From Bacteroidota bacterium (GTDB lineage: Bacteria > Bacteroidota > Bacteroidia > 2-12-FULL-35-15), in NCBI GenBank assembly GCA_947479085.1, contig CANJYB010000001.1, positions 1 to 64,000 on the forward strand: a DNA stretch of 64,000 nt. Direction: 5' to 3'. The stretch's first letter is position 1, and the number at the start of each line of letters is the position of its first letter. A program made the translations under genes and the position numbers. Of this stretch, positions 7,934-17,636 are shown piece by piece. Under the pieces are notes generated by a model that was given only the letters and a program-made list of their open reading frames with translations, was not told the DNA's origin and made no database searches.

Positions 7934-9769
7934 ATGGGTTATAAAAGTACACAGGAATGCGTTGACGATTTAGAAAAGCACGGAAAATTAATTCGTGTAA
8001 AGGAAGAGGTTAGTCCTGATTTGGAAATGGCAGCCATTCATCTTCGCGTTTTTGAAAATAATGGTCCCGCCATCCTTTTTGAAAATATTAAAGGTTGTAA
8101 ATTTAAGGCAGTGTCTAATTTATACGGAGATGTAAACAGGAGCAGGTTTATTTTCCGGGATACATTGGATAAAATAAAAACACTGATTGACTTAAAGGAT
8201 AATCCAATGGAGGCCCTTAAGCACCCATTTAAATACCTCAACTTATTAAATACTGCACTTTCAGCACGACCGAAAAAATCGAATTACAATCCTGTTCTGC
8301 AAAATGAGACAACCGTTTCCTCCTTACCACTTATTAAATGCTGGCCAAACGATGGCGGTGCATTTGTAACCCTTCCACTTGTATATACTGAAGACATTAA
8401 CAATCCGGGAGTAATGAGTTCCAATCTTGGAATGTATCGTGTGCAGCTTAATGGAAACGATTATATAACAGATAAGGAGGTTGGATTACATTATCAGTTG
8501 CATAGAGGTATTGGTGTACATCAAACAAATTCAAATGCAAAAAAACAACCGCTTAAAGTTAGTGTATTTGTGGGTGGACCGCCTTCGCTTACATTTGCAG
8601 CTGTAATGCCATTGCCAGAGGGAATGAGTGAGCTGACATTTGCTGGGGCTCTTGGAAATAGGAGAATTCACTATTCTTACCGTGATGGGTTTGGTATTGC
8701 TTCGGATGCAGACTTTGTAATTACGGGACAAGTATTTCCAAATGAAAATAAACCGGAAGGGCCATTTGGAGATCACTTGGGATACTACAGTTTAAAACAC
8801 AATTTCCCCTTGATGAAAATTCATAAAGTATATCATAGAAATAATGCCATTTGGCCTTTTACTGTGGTCGGACGCCCTCCACAGGAAGATACCAGCTTTG
8901 GTGCATTGATTCATGAAATCACAGGAAATGCTATTCCAAAAGAAATTCCCGGGTTAAAAGATGTGCATGCGGTTGATGCTTCTGGAGTGCACCCTTTGTT
9001 ATTGGCGATTGGCAGTGAACGGTATACCCCTTATTCAAATGAAAGGAAACCACAGGAAATATTAACCATTGCTAATCATATCTTAGGTAAAGGACAACTA
9101 AGCCTTGCAAAGTATTTATTTATCATTGCAGGAGAAGATAATCCAAAGTTAACCACTCATGATGTTGTTGATTATTTTAAACATGTTTTGGAACGGGTGG
9201 ACTGGACAAGAGATTTGCATTTTTATACCCGAACTACAATTGACACATTAGATTATAGTGGAACTGATTTGAACAGCGGAAGCAAGGTGGTTATTGCCGC
9301 TGCCGGAAATAAGATTAGAGAATTGGGTACAACTATTTCTGAATTAAATCTTTCAGATAATTTCAGAAATCCTAAAGTTGTAATGCCTGGAATTATTGCC
9401 ATACAGGGAAATAAATATGCTGATGCACAAACTACAGAAAAGGAAATTCATGAACTTAATAAACTGCAATCCTCCATTAACGAACTAAACAATTCATTTC
9501 CATTATTAGTAATTTGCGATGATAGTGATTTTGTTTCACATACTTCAAACAATTTTTTATGGGTTACTTTTACCCGTAGTAATCCATCGCATGATATTTA
9601 TGGTTTAAATAGTTTTATTGAAAACAAACATTGGGGCTGCAATGGTTCTTTAATAATTGATGCTCGCATCAAGTCTCATCATGCTCCACCATTAATAAAA
9701 AATCCGGAAATAGAAAAAAGGGTGGATGCATTAGGAGTTAAGGGGAAATCCTTATTCGGAATAATCTGA
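7934..9769 (+). CDS. UbiD family decarboxylase
   Basis: A 611-residue member of the UbiD family of prenylated-FMN dependent (de)carboxylases. Recognisable stretches are SSNLGMYRVQLNG, GGPPSLTFAA, GPFGDHLGYYS and the FxVVGRPPQED segment, all in the usual order along the chain. The length fits the group annotated as menaquinone biosynthesis decarboxylases (SCO4490-like), where the substrate is an aromatic acid intermediate. No UbiX-like flavin prenyltransferase or other quinone gene is visible nearby, so the substrate is not settled. It ends 16 bp before the convergent meaB. Confidence 0.85.
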   Translation: MGYKSTQECVDDLEKHGKLIRVKEEVSPDLEMAAIHLRVFENNGPAILFENIKGCKFKAVSNLYGDVNRSRFIFRDTLDKIKTLIDLKDNPMEALKHPFKYLNLLNTALSARPKKSNYNPVLQNETTVSSLPLIKCWPNDGGAFVTLPLVYTEDINNPGVMSSNLGMYRVQLNGNDYITDKEVGLHYQLHRGIGVHQTNSNAKKQPLKVSVFVGGPPSLTFAAVMPLPEGMSELTFAGALGNRRIHYSYRDGFGIASDADFVITGQVFPNENKPEGPFGDHLGYYSLKHNFPLMKIHKVYHRNNAIWPFTVVGRPPQEDTSFGALIHEITGNAIPKEIPGLKDVHAVDASGVHPLLLAIGSERYTPYSNERKPQEILTIANHILGKGQLSLAKYLFIIAGEDNPKLTTHDVVDYFKHVLERVDWTRDLHFYTRTTIDTLDYSGTDLNSGSKVVIAAAGNKIRELGTTISELNLSDNFRNPKVVMPGIIAIQGNKYADAQTTEKEIHELNKLQSSINELNNSFPLLVICDDSDFVSHTSNNFLWVTFTRSNPSHDIYGLNSFIENKHWGCNGSLIIDARIKSHHAPPLIKNPEIEKRVDALGVKGKSLFGII

Positions 9770-9785
9770 TACTAAAAATAAAAAA

Positions 9786-10694
9786 TTATTTCTTGTTTAT
9801 TCTTTTAACAAAGCGGTATAAATTAAAATCTTTCTTTTTCATTTCTTCCTGAATTTGCGTTTGAATCATTTGTTTTGAAATATCTTTCATACGCAAATTC
9901 TGTATCAATCGAAATGCTTTTTCGGCCATCAAAAATGGTCGTTTAGAGTTTTCGCCTTTGTTATGATGTTTTTGAATGGCTGCAATTAATTCTTCAATTC
10001 CTTCCTGCTTTGTTGCTATTGCTTTAATAACAGGAATATCCCAATCACTCGGTTCCTTTGAGTGAACTAATTGAATGATATTCTTTATGAACGTATTTGC
10101 CCCGTCTCGGTCTGATTTATTTACTACAAAAATATCAGCAATTTCCATAACTCCTGATTTCATTGCCTGTACATCGTCCCCGGATTCCGGCACCAAAACC
10201 AACACTGTTGTATCAGCAAGACCTACTACTTCCACTTCACTTTGTCCTACCCCTACCGTTTCAACAAAAATATAATCAAATGGAAAAGTTCTCATCAAAT
10301 CCACCACCTCTATTGTCTTTGCTGACAAACCTCCCAATGAACCTCTTGTGGCCAGGGAACGGATAAAAACATTTTCATTTGTAAAATGTTCAGCCATTCT
10401 TAATCTATCTCCTAATAAGGAACCATAATTAAAAGGAGAGGTTGGGTCAATAGCAATTACTCCGATTGATTTTTTTTCGTCTGTAAGTTTCTTTATTACT
10501 GAACTTATTAAAGTGCTTTTACCTGCACCAGGAGGACCTGTAATGCCAATTACCGGAATAGCCTGATTTATATTAACAGAAGTCAGAATTTCTTCATAGC
10601 CTTCCAACTCATTTTCAACAACGGAAATGCAGCGGGCAAGCGCCTTTTTATCTCCGTGTTCTAATTGTTGTATAAGTGTTTCTGCCTTCGTCAT
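9786..10694 (-). CDS. meaB: Methylmalonyl-CoA mutase-associated GTPase MeaB
   Basis: A G3E-type P-loop GTPase that protects and reloads methylmalonyl-CoA mutase with adenosylcobalamin. The Walker A motif is GITGPPGAGKST; further GTPase elements are DPTSPF, ETVGVGQSE and NKSD. An in-frame ATG exists at 10760, but a TATATTTG promoter element at 10702-10709 (minus strand) lies inside that extension and the family normally begins with a short helix like TKAETLIQQLEHG, so the start at 10694 (302 residues) is preferred. The mutase genes are not in this window. Confidence 0.88.
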   Translation of the reverse strand: MTKAETLIQQLEHGDKKALARCISVVENELEGYEEILTSVNINQAIPVIGITGPPGAGKSTLISSVIKKLTDEKKSIGVIAIDPTSPFNYGSLLGDRLRMAEHFTNENVFIRSLATRGSLGGLSAKTIEVVDLMRTFPFDYIFVETVGVGQSEVEVVGLADTTVLVLVPESGDDVQAMKSGVMEIADIFVVNKSDRDGANTFIKNIIQLVHSKEPSDWDIPVIKAIATKQEGIEELIAAIQKHHNKGENSKRPFLMAEKAFRLIQNLRMKDISKQMIQTQIQEEMKKKDFNLYRFVKRINKK

Positions 10695-10701
10695 AGAATC
10701 A

Positions 10702-10731
10702 CAAATATAGGGGATAATTTTAGTACTTTTG
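10702..10731. promoter_or_regulatory. Back-to-back promoter -7 elements for meaB and the GT2 gene
   Basis: Two elements of the TAnnTTTG form face away from each other. TATATTTG on the minus strand (10702-10709) points to meaB; TACTTTTG on the plus strand (10724-10731) points to the glycosyltransferase at 10764. Neither has a clean TTTG 20 nt upstream. The meaB element would give an almost leaderless message beginning just before ATG 10694. Confidence 0.5.
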
Positions 10732-10763
10732 TGACTTAAAAAATTAATTTCATTTTTCAAAAA

Positions 10764-11516
10764 ATGCCGGAAATTTCTGTAGTTATTATCACCTATAACG
10801 AAGAAAAAAATATTGCCAGATGTCTTGATTCTGTAAAAGAAATTGCTGATGATATAGTGGTGGTCGATTCTTTTTCTACTGATAAAACTCAGGAAATATG
10901 CAAATCAAAAGGAGCCCGATTCGTTCAACATAAATTTGAAGGGCATATAGAGCAGAAAAACTGGGCCATTACCCAGGCAAAGCATCCACATGTTTTGTCG
11001 TTAGACGCAGATGAAGCCCTTGATGAGAAACTAAGAAAATCGATCTTATCAATAAAGAACAACTGGAAGCATGATGGATATTATATGAACCGGCTAACGA
11101 ATTACTGTGGGAAATGGATCTATCATTGCGGCTGGTACCCGGACAGAAAATTACGTTTATGGGATTCAAGAAAAGGGAATTGGGGAGGAGTAAATCCACA
11201 TGATAAGTATGAATTGAAAGAAGGAGATAAAAATTCCGGTTACCTGGAAGGTGATATTTTGCACTATAGTTATTACTCTATTGAAGGCCATAAACTACAA
11301 ACCGAAAAGTTTTCTACAATTTCAGCAAATGCATTATTTGCAAAAGACACCAGGGCAAACTGGGTTAAATTGTATTTAAGTCCGGTTGTTAAGTTTGTTC
11401 AAAGCTATTTTTTAAAGCTTGGTATCCTCGATGGTTATTATGGTTTCCAGATTTGTAAAATATCCGCTTACTCCACATATTTAAAATATTCGAAACTTAA
11501 AAAATTGACTAAATGA
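10764..11516 (+). CDS. Glycosyltransferase family 2 (WaaE-like)
   Basis: A 250-residue GT-A fold transferase. It starts PEISVVIITYNEEKNI, the classic GT2 nucleotide-sugar binding strand, has VVDSFSTDKT (about 32-41) and the metal-binding DAD in LSLDADEALDE (about 77). The C-terminal half (KLRLWDSRKGNWGG...HDKYEL) resembles lipopolysaccharide core beta-glucosyltransferases of the WaaE/KdtX group. It overlaps the next glycosyltransferase gene by 4 bp (ATGA type), so the two work in one transcript, probably on a cell-surface glycan or LPS core. Donor and acceptor are unknown. Confidence 0.88.
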   Translation: MPEISVVIITYNEEKNIARCLDSVKEIADDIVVVDSFSTDKTQEICKSKGARFVQHKFEGHIEQKNWAITQAKHPHVLSLDADEALDEKLRKSILSIKNNWKHDGYYMNRLTNYCGKWIYHCGWYPDRKLRLWDSRKGNWGGVNPHDKYELKEGDKNSGYLEGDILHYSYYSIEGHKLQTEKFSTISANALFAKDTRANWVKLYLSPVVKFVQSYFLKLGILDGYYGFQICKISAYSTYLKYSKLKKLTK

Positions 11517-12553
11517 AAAGAGTGTTGGTGGAGATGGAAAAACTTAAAAATCCAAATAGCGGATTAGGTCAGTTTTGTATTAATATCGGAGAGCAATTTC
11601 AAAAATTAGAACGCGATAACCTGGAATTAGATTTTTATTTGCCGGCTCTTCAAAAAAGTACTTTTGGGGAGAACATTAATTTTGTTAAACATACACCCCT
11701 TCACAAGTTATTTCCTTTAAACAGTTCGGAATATGATGTCTGGCATTGTTTGCAACAAGATTCCCATTATTTGCCCCGAAATAAAAAAACAAAACTTATT
11801 CTCACTATTCATGATTTGAATTTTCTGGAAAAGTACAAAGGTTCTAAACAAAAAAGCAAATTAAAAAGTCTTCAAAAAAGGGTAGATAGAGCATCCGCAA
11901 TTACAGTAATCTCAAAATTTACAGAAATGATAGTTCGTGAAAACCTAGAACTAAATAATAAGCCTGTTCATGTGATTACAAACGGAAATTCACTAAAAGT
12001 TATAGAAGATTCCACAAAGCCTTCTTTTGTTGATTTCCCGAAATTTATTTTTTCCATTGGAATAATTTCTCCAAAAAAGAATTTCCATACTTTATTATCT
12101 CTTTTGCAAGATGATAAAGAATTACATTTAATTATTGCCGGCAATAATAATTCTGACTATGCTCATCAGCTGGTTAAAACTGCCGGCCAAATGAATGTTT
12201 CACAACAATTGCATTTGCCGGGAATAATAAATAACAATGATAAATACTGGCTCTATCAAAATTGCAAAGCATTTGTATTGCCATCATTAACTGAAGGATT
12301 TGGACTTCCTGTGGTAGAAGCAATGAGTCTTGGAAAGCCTGTTTTTTTATCCAATCTTAGCAGCTTGCCTGAAATAGGTGGTCAGGAAGCTTACTATTGG
12401 AAGCATTTTGAACCTCAACACATGATCGATGTTTTTATAAATGGAATAAAGGATTTTAATTCAGAGAAAGCTAAGCGTTCTATAGAATGGGCAAGTCAAT
12501 TCTCTTGGGAAAACGCAGCGAAAGCTTATTTGAAATTATATACAGAGGTTTAA
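11513..12553 (+). CDS. Glycosyltransferase family 4 (GT-B)
   Basis: A 346-residue GT-B fold enzyme. The C-terminal Rossmann half carries FIFSIGIISPKKNFHTLL (about 180-197) and the EX7E-type signature EGFGLPVVEAM (about 262-272), which binds the nucleotide-sugar donor. The N-terminal half contains TIHDLNFLEKY. It starts within the stop codon of the GT2 gene and ends 30 bp before a convergent O-antigen ligase-like gene. Likely role is adding a sugar to an LPS or exopolysaccharide intermediate at the cytoplasmic face. Confidence 0.88.
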   Translation: MKRVLVEMEKLKNPNSGLGQFCINIGEQFQKLERDNLELDFYLPALQKSTFGENINFVKHTPLHKLFPLNSSEYDVWHCLQQDSHYLPRNKKTKLILTIHDLNFLEKYKGSKQKSKLKSLQKRVDRASAITVISKFTEMIVRENLELNNKPVHVITNGNSLKVIEDSTKPSFVDFPKFIFSIGIISPKKNFHTLLSLLQDDKELHLIIAGNNNSDYAHQLVKTAGQMNVSQQLHLPGIINNNDKYWLYQNCKAFVLPSLTEGFGLPVVEAMSLGKPVFLSNLSSLPEIGGQEAYYWKHFEPQHMIDVFINGIKDFNSEKAKRSIEWASQFSWENAAKAYLKLYTEV

Positions 12554-12583
12554 GTGGGTATGTTTTCTTTTTCAAATTAAGAA

Positions 12584-14149
12584 TTAACTATTTCTTCTCG
12601 AAAACAAAAATAAAGAATTAAAGAAAACATAAAAAGATACACCGGCCTGTGTTTCCAGGGTATCCTCTGTAAAGAACGAGATTGTTGAAACAATAAAAAA
12701 TGTAATAAAAAGATAATCGAAAGTCATATTAAGTTTAAACATTGGGTAAATCAATGTAAGTAAAAACCAAAGAAGTCCAAACAAACCAAATGCAACTGTA
12801 ATGGACAAAAACTGGTTATGAGAGTGTAGCCTCCATTCCATTGCCAGTTTAGAATTCATATTTACATAAGCTTCATCAAACGATTTCTGGACATCACCGG
12901 TACCAACTCCCAATAATAAGTTTTCATTAATAATGTTCAAAGCTACTTTCCAGTATTCAAACCTTTGAGTTAAAGAATGGCCATTGGCATCTCCTGTATT
13001 TTTATAAAGTTCTATTTCCCATAAGGTCTCATATAATCTCTTTTTAAAAGAACTAAAACTCTGGTAGTTTACATTAGGCACTCCTCTTTCAATAGCAACA
13101 ATCTCTTCATTTGTTAATGCAGCCACAGCATCACCATCTTTTCGTAATCCTTTTGATGCCAGGAATCGAATTAAAGTAAATCGTAATGAATTTCCTTTTT
13201 TGTCCTTCTCCTCAAACTTAATAGTGCTTCTTTTGTCCCATTCTTCCTTTAACTCTTTGTCACAAAAATAAATCCAGATTAAATGGCCATTCTCTATTAA
13301 CTTACTTTCCGGAAAAAAGGTATATGGATTGCCTTTTGAGGTAAACCTGTCAACCTTATCAAAATCTATCCGGTCTACATTTTCATTTCTTTGCTGTATT
13401 ATTCCTGCAGTATATATGTAAGAAGAAATAAACAATCCTATAATGAAAGTCAGTATGGCTATCTTAATAATGCGCTTTTCAATTTTTAGTATTCTATAGC
13501 ATAATAAAATAAAAACGGTAATACATAAAATAACTATTCCTGTTAGCGACTCCATTAAAACCAAAGAAGTAACAAACCAACAAATAATCAATAACCAAAC
13601 TAATTTACTCCATTTCTTTTTTGCCAGCCATGCGAAATAAGATGAAATAAAAACTCCTACACATATCAGTAAAGCAAATCGAATATGTGAAATAAAAATA
13701 GAGATTCCCCTTATATCAACAATTGGACGATGAATAAAACCAAACAAAATTAAAGTACTTACTATTGTCCCGAAAATAACGGAGGCAACAAAAAGTTTAA
13801 GAATGCCATTAAACAATTTTTCAGGCAATGAATCAGAAGTCGAGATAATTAATGGTAATATAAATAAGGGCAACTTAACTCTTATATCAAGAAAGGCATC
13901 TGCATAATTGGAAGTATAAAGGAGCCCTATAAAGTGTAAAACTAATATTGAACTGACAACTAGAGCAGGTTTGTTCTTCCAAAAGTCAATTATTTTATTT
14001 CTTAAATTTCCTTCCAAAAGCCAATTTCCCAGCAAAATTAATTGGGAAATACTCATTAAAAATTTTGATACGGGCAAGCCTATTGCCAAAATAGTCAAGG
14101 CGAAATAGTAAATGTAGGTATGATATTTTTGCGGAAATAGTGACTTCAT
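12584..14149 (-). CDS. O-antigen ligase / polymerase (WaaL/Wzy-like) membrane protein
   Basis: A 521-residue polytopic protein with about ten to twelve hydrophobic segments interrupted by one large hydrophilic loop (about 265-400). The loop end and following helix show RFEYWKVALNIINENLLLGVGTGD and then RLHSHNQFLSITVAFGLFG, the Wzy_C signature (paired Arg/Glu and the H-x-HN motif) found in O-antigen ligases and related polymerases. The periplasmic loop is longer than usual. It probably joins glycan to lipid A core or to another acceptor. It is downstream of ctpA, with a terminator between them, and converges on two glycosyltransferases. Confidence 0.82.
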   Translation of the reverse strand: MKSLFPQKYHTYIYYFALTILAIGLPVSKFLMSISQLILLGNWLLEGNLRNKIIDFWKNKPALVVSSILVLHFIGLLYTSNYADAFLDIRVKLPLFILPLIISTSDSLPEKLFNGILKLFVASVIFGTIVSTLILFGFIHRPIVDIRGISIFISHIRFALLICVGVFISSYFAWLAKKKWSKLVWLLIICWFVTSLVLMESLTGIVILCITVFILLCYRILKIEKRIIKIAILTFIIGLFISSYIYTAGIIQQRNENVDRIDFDKVDRFTSKGNPYTFFPESKLIENGHLIWIYFCDKELKEEWDKRSTIKFEEKDKKGNSLRFTLIRFLASKGLRKDGDAVAALTNEEIVAIERGVPNVNYQSFSSFKKRLYETLWEIELYKNTGDANGHSLTQRFEYWKVALNIINENLLLGVGTGDVQKSFDEAYVNMNSKLAMEWRLHSHNQFLSITVAFGLFGLLWFLLTLIYPMFKLNMTFDYLFITFFIVSTISFFTEDTLETQAGVSFYVFFNSLFLFSRRNS

Positions 14150-14201
14150 ATGATGCTATCGCATTCCATTCGTAATTTTGATTTGTTAGAAAACCGGTAA
14201 T

Positions 14202-14235
14202 AAAAAAGACATCAATTATAATAAATCGATGCCTT
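14202..14235 (-). terminator. Terminator after the S41 protease gene
   Basis: On the minus strand a 10-of-12 bp stem (arms at 14206-14217 and 14224-14235) is followed by six T. It lies 17 bp after the stop of the protease gene and separates it from the O-antigen ligase-like gene. Confidence 0.5.
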
Positions 14236-14252
14236 CTTAAATTTCAGGAAAA

Positions 14253-15992
14253 TTAATTTTCAGAAGATTTTGATTTTTTCTGGTCCTTCAACTTTGTTTT
14301 ATCCGGATTGTACATTGGTTTTTCTGCTTTAACTATTGTAGTTAAAACTTTACTATACCTGTCTTTATCGTTTAAAACAGTTATAGCTTCTTTTAATTCC
14401 GGATCATCCTTCATTGCAGCTTCCAAACGACCACTTTGAAAATAATAACGGGAAGCTATTTCTTCTTCCAGGAATTGTTTTATTTCCGGTTTATATTTTT
14501 TAAAATCATCCTTTTTATTATTGGTAATTTTTGTTTTTAAAGCCTCTATATCCGGGTTTATTTCATCAATAGATTTATCAGCTTTTGCATCATCTTTCAA
14601 ATCTTCAAGTGCTTTTTCCGTTTTGGTACTATATTCAAATTTTTGGGAACCAACGTAAGTAACAAATTCGTCATATTCAGCATCGGACAATCTGAAATCT
14701 TTTGCAGGTGAAATAGAAGCATGTGCAACACGGTATTTGGTAGAATAATTAAATATTAAATTTTTGGAAACCAAATTACCCAGTACGGTGCTGAATTTCT
14801 GAGCCTCAATAGCAATGTCCGGTGCAATTCCCCCTCCGTCATAAACTATTCTACCGTTCTTTGTTTTAAATGCTGAAATTAATGAATCAGGAACTTTTTG
14901 AACGCTGCCATCTTCATTTCTATGTGTATAATCCAAGGCCTGGATGCAACGACCACTTGGGGTATAATATTTTGCCACAGTAACTTTCAACAAAGCATTG
15001 TAGCTAAGTTTTCTCTGAGCCTGAACCAATCCTTTTCCGTAAGAACGCTGCCCGATGATAACTCCGCGGTCTAAATCCTGTAAACTTCCCGAAACAATTT
15101 CTGATGCCGATGCTGATCCTCTATCGACCAGTACCGTAATAGGAATTGTCAAATCAACCGGATTATTCATAGCTTTATTAACTGCATCCCATTCTTTTAC
15201 TTTTCCTCTTGTGCTAACCACATCTGTTCCCTTTTCATTAAATATATTTACAATGTCCACCGCTTCTTTCAGCAATCCACCTGGATTTCCACGGAGGTCC
15301 AAAACGAGCGAATTTAAATTAGGATTCTTTTTCAGGTTCAACAAAGCATCCTTTACTTCATTGGCTGCATTTTCTATAAAGCCGGTTAATTTAATATATC
15401 CAACATTATTGGAAACCATTCCTGAATAGGAAACACTTTTAATTTTTATTTCTTCACGGTTAATGTTCTTTTCTATCGGTGCTTTTTCTCCTTCACGGTC
15501 TATCACCAACTTAATAACTGTACTGGCCTGACCTTTTAAGAATTTGCTTATATCATCCGTTTTTTTTCCTACTGCATCAGTATTATTTATTTTCAGAATT
15601 TTATCTCCTGCCCTTAAATCGGCCTTTTGAGCAGGGAAGCCATCATATACTTCTGAAATGACTACATGATCACCATCCTGGTGAATCAGCGCACCTATGC
15701 CGCCATATTGACCAGTTGTCATATAACGGTAATCCTCAATCTCCGATTCAGGATAGTAATTTGTATAAGGATCCAGTGACAACAGCATGTTATCAATTCC
15801 TTTTTTCATCAGTTCACCGGGATTCGTTTCATCTACATAATAAATATTCAGCTCACGAAACAGAGTAGCGAAAATATCAAGGTTCTTGGATATTTCAAAA
15901 TAATTATCCACAAAACTATAAGAGATAAATGCATATCCACCTATCAGGGACATAACGATTAATAGCTTAAATTTTTTGATTATCTTTTTCAT
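14253..15992 (-). CDS. Carboxy-terminal processing protease (S41 family)
   Basis: A 579-residue exported serine protease. Residues 1-28 form a signal peptide or N-terminal anchor. A PDZ domain lies at about 90-170 (GGIGALI, then AGDKILKIN). The S41 core has RGNPGGLL and the catalytic dyad: Ser295 in GSASASEI and Lys320 in RSYGKGLVQ, 25 residues apart as in Prc/CtpB. A charged C-terminal extension (about 430-579, Lys/Asp-rich) is unusually long compared with CtpA and may tether or regulate the enzyme. It acts in the periplasm, trimming or degrading envelope proteins. It is placed next to yidD-rnpA as often in this phylum. Confidence 0.92.
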   Translation of the reverse strand: MKKIIKKFKLLIVMSLIGGYAFISYSFVDNYFEISKNLDIFATLFRELNIYYVDETNPGELMKKGIDNMLLSLDPYTNYYPESEIEDYRYMTTGQYGGIGALIHQDGDHVVISEVYDGFPAQKADLRAGDKILKINNTDAVGKKTDDISKFLKGQASTVIKLVIDREGEKAPIEKNINREEIKIKSVSYSGMVSNNVGYIKLTGFIENAANEVKDALLNLKKNPNLNSLVLDLRGNPGGLLKEAVDIVNIFNEKGTDVVSTRGKVKEWDAVNKAMNNPVDLTIPITVLVDRGSASASEIVSGSLQDLDRGVIIGQRSYGKGLVQAQRKLSYNALLKVTVAKYYTPSGRCIQALDYTHRNEDGSVQKVPDSLISAFKTKNGRIVYDGGGIAPDIAIEAQKFSTVLGNLVSKNLIFNYSTKYRVAHASISPAKDFRLSDAEYDEFVTYVGSQKFEYSTKTEKALEDLKDDAKADKSIDEINPDIEALKTKITNNKKDDFKKYKPEIKQFLEEEIASRYYFQSGRLEAAMKDDPELKEAITVLNDKDRYSKVLTTIVKAEKPMYNPDKTKLKDQKKSKSSEN

Positions 15993-16120
15993 TAATTTTT
16001 ATTTTTCTAAATTCATTTATTCCTAATCACAAACCAATACAAATTTACAAATGTCTGTTATACTTTTAATTTGATTTATTATCAAGTTGTTCACTTTGCC
16101 TACCTGATAATTATATTTTC

Positions 16121-16351
16121 TCAGGGTACCGGGTCATGCCCATGCCCACCCCATGGATGACATTTTGAAAAGCGCTTTACTGTTAAATACATTCCTTTAA
16201 ATACACCATGTTTCTTAAATGCTTCTATCCCATATTGAGAGCAGGAAGGCTCGAACCTGCATGAAGGGCCTAGCAATGGTGAAATAGTATATTGATATAC
16301 CTTTATTAAGCCAATAAATAAGTAACTAATCGGGTTTGCCACTTGTTTCAA
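16121..16351 (-). CDS. yidD: Membrane protein insertion efficiency factor YidD
   Basis: A 76-residue protein with the YidD signature [20 protein letters not shown] followed by [10 protein letters not shown] and a terminal [13 protein letters not shown], including the conserved Cys residues. It assists YidC-dependent insertion of inner-membrane proteins. Its start lies inside the 3' end of rnpA (26-bp overlap), the usual rnpA-yidD arrangement; translation is probably coupled. Confidence 0.95.
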   Translation of the reverse strand: MKQVANPISYLFIGLIKVYQYTISPLLGPSCRFEPSCSQYGIEAFKKHGVFKGMYLTVKRFSKCHPWGGHGHDPVP

Positions 16352-16727
16352 TTCTGTCAGTTTTTATTTTTTTTACAAGTAATCGCAATGCTTCAATAAT
16401 ATTACCTTCCAACAGTTTACTTTCTAATTTAGTTTTTGAAGTATAAATAACTAACAAATGAATTGTTTTATCCTCTACTTCTGAATACAATATTTCTTTG
16501 TTCTTTCTATACCCTTCCCGAATTATCCTTTTTAACCTGTTTCTATCTACTGCCCTTTTGAACAAACGTTTTGGAACACTTATTACTACCTGACCTTTTG
16601 CTTTTTTTTCAGGTGTCTGCAACCAAACTATTCTGAATGGAAAGCAATTAAACGATTTACCTTTTTGAACTAATTTATCAATAAAAATTTTTCCGGATAA
16701 GCGTTCTTCTTTTGTAAAAGTATTCAT
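16326..16727 (-). CDS. rnpA: Ribonuclease P protein component
   Basis: A 133-residue basic protein that binds the RNase P RNA and helps cleave the 5' leaders of tRNA precursors. It starts [18 protein letters not shown] and carries the RNR-type motif in [19 protein letters not shown], the family signature. The length fits. rpmH is not adjacent here. The downstream yidD overlaps its 3' end. Confidence 0.95.
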   Translation of the reverse strand: MNTFTKEERLSGKIFIDKLVQKGKSFNCFPFRIVWLQTPEKKAKGQVVISVPKRLFKRAVDRNRLKRIIREGYRKNKEILYSEVEDKTIHLLVIYTSKTKLESKLLEGNIIEALRLLVKKIKTDRIETSGKPD

Positions 16728-16819
16728 TTCAAATATAAAAGTAGAAATTATATGTTAGATATCACTGCAAAATGTGATGAACGAACAATTGTGAATTTGA
16801 GTGGTTAAAATTAAGTTTA

Positions 16820-17569
16820 TTATTTGCCTTTATTGACTTCCAAAATGTATTGTTCCAAAGCCATGGTCATTGAGGGTGCTTTGGTATTGGGAGCATGAAT
16901 GTCAAGTTTTAATCCCGCTTTTTTTACTGCATCTGCTGTAGTAGGCCCAAAACAGGCAATGCGGGTTTTATTTTGTTTAAACTTAGGAAAGTTTTTTAAT
17001 AATGATTTTATTCCGGAAGGGCTGAAAAACACAAGAACATCATAGTTAACGTTTTCCAAATCTTTCAGATTAGCTGCCACTGTTCTGTACATTACTGCTT
17101 TGGTATATTTTATTTCCTGTACTTCCAAACGTTCCGCTATTTCTTCCTTATGAATATCTGAACAAGGCAAAATGAAATTTTCTGTGCGATGTTTCTTAAT
17201 AATATCCATTAAGGCACTTACCGTTTGTTTACCATGAAAAATTTTACGTTTACGGTATTGCACATATTTTTGCAGATAGAAAGCTGTTGATTCTGAAATG
17301 CAGAAAAATTTCATATCCTCAGGCACAATAACACGCATTTCTTTGCACATTCTGAAATAATGATCAATAGAACTTCTGCTGGTTATTATTACTGCGGTAT
17401 GGTCCGCAATATTAATCTTATCTTTTCTGAATTCCTGTCCGGGTATACCTTCTATTTGAATAAAAGGGCGGAAATCAATTTTAACATTGCATTTTTTTGC
17501 AAGGTCAAAATAAGGTGATTTATCCCCTTCTGGTTGTGGCTGTGTAACTAGTATTGTTTTTACTTTCAA
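16820..17569 (-). CDS. hemD: Uroporphyrinogen-III synthase
   Basis: A 249-residue enzyme that closes hydroxymethylbilane to uroporphyrinogen III in haem and cobalamin synthesis. The sequence family is weakly conserved; the two-domain pattern is visible in AVIITSRSSIDHYFRM (about 58-73) and the C-terminal VLVFFSPSGIKSLL plus IACFGPTTADAVKKAGL segments, which are the most diagnostic. It precedes a DUF4271 gene in reading direction reversed (DUF4271 first, hemD second), an arrangement I know from other Bacteroidota. Confidence 0.9.
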   Translation of the reverse strand: MKVKTILVTQPQPEGDKSPYFDLAKKCNVKIDFRPFIQIEGIPGQEFRKDKINIADHTAVIITSRSSIDHYFRMCKEMRVIVPEDMKFFCISESTAFYLQKYVQYRKRKIFHGKQTVSALMDIIKKHRTENFILPCSDIHKEEIAERLEVQEIKYTKAVMYRTVAANLKDLENVNYDVLVFFSPSGIKSLLKNFPKFKQNKTRIACFGPTTADAVKKAGLKLDIHAPNTKAPSMTMALEQYILEVNKGK

Positions 17570-17636
17570 TTTTGTTGAGTTTTAGTTAAACAGAAACAAA
17601 ACGTTTTAAAATTCATACTTAAATAGTACGAATATT

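Noticed and set aside
16730-16737. TATATTTG promoter element for rnpA
   Set aside because: It lies only 3 bp before the rnpA start codon, so transcription would begin inside the gene; probably chance.
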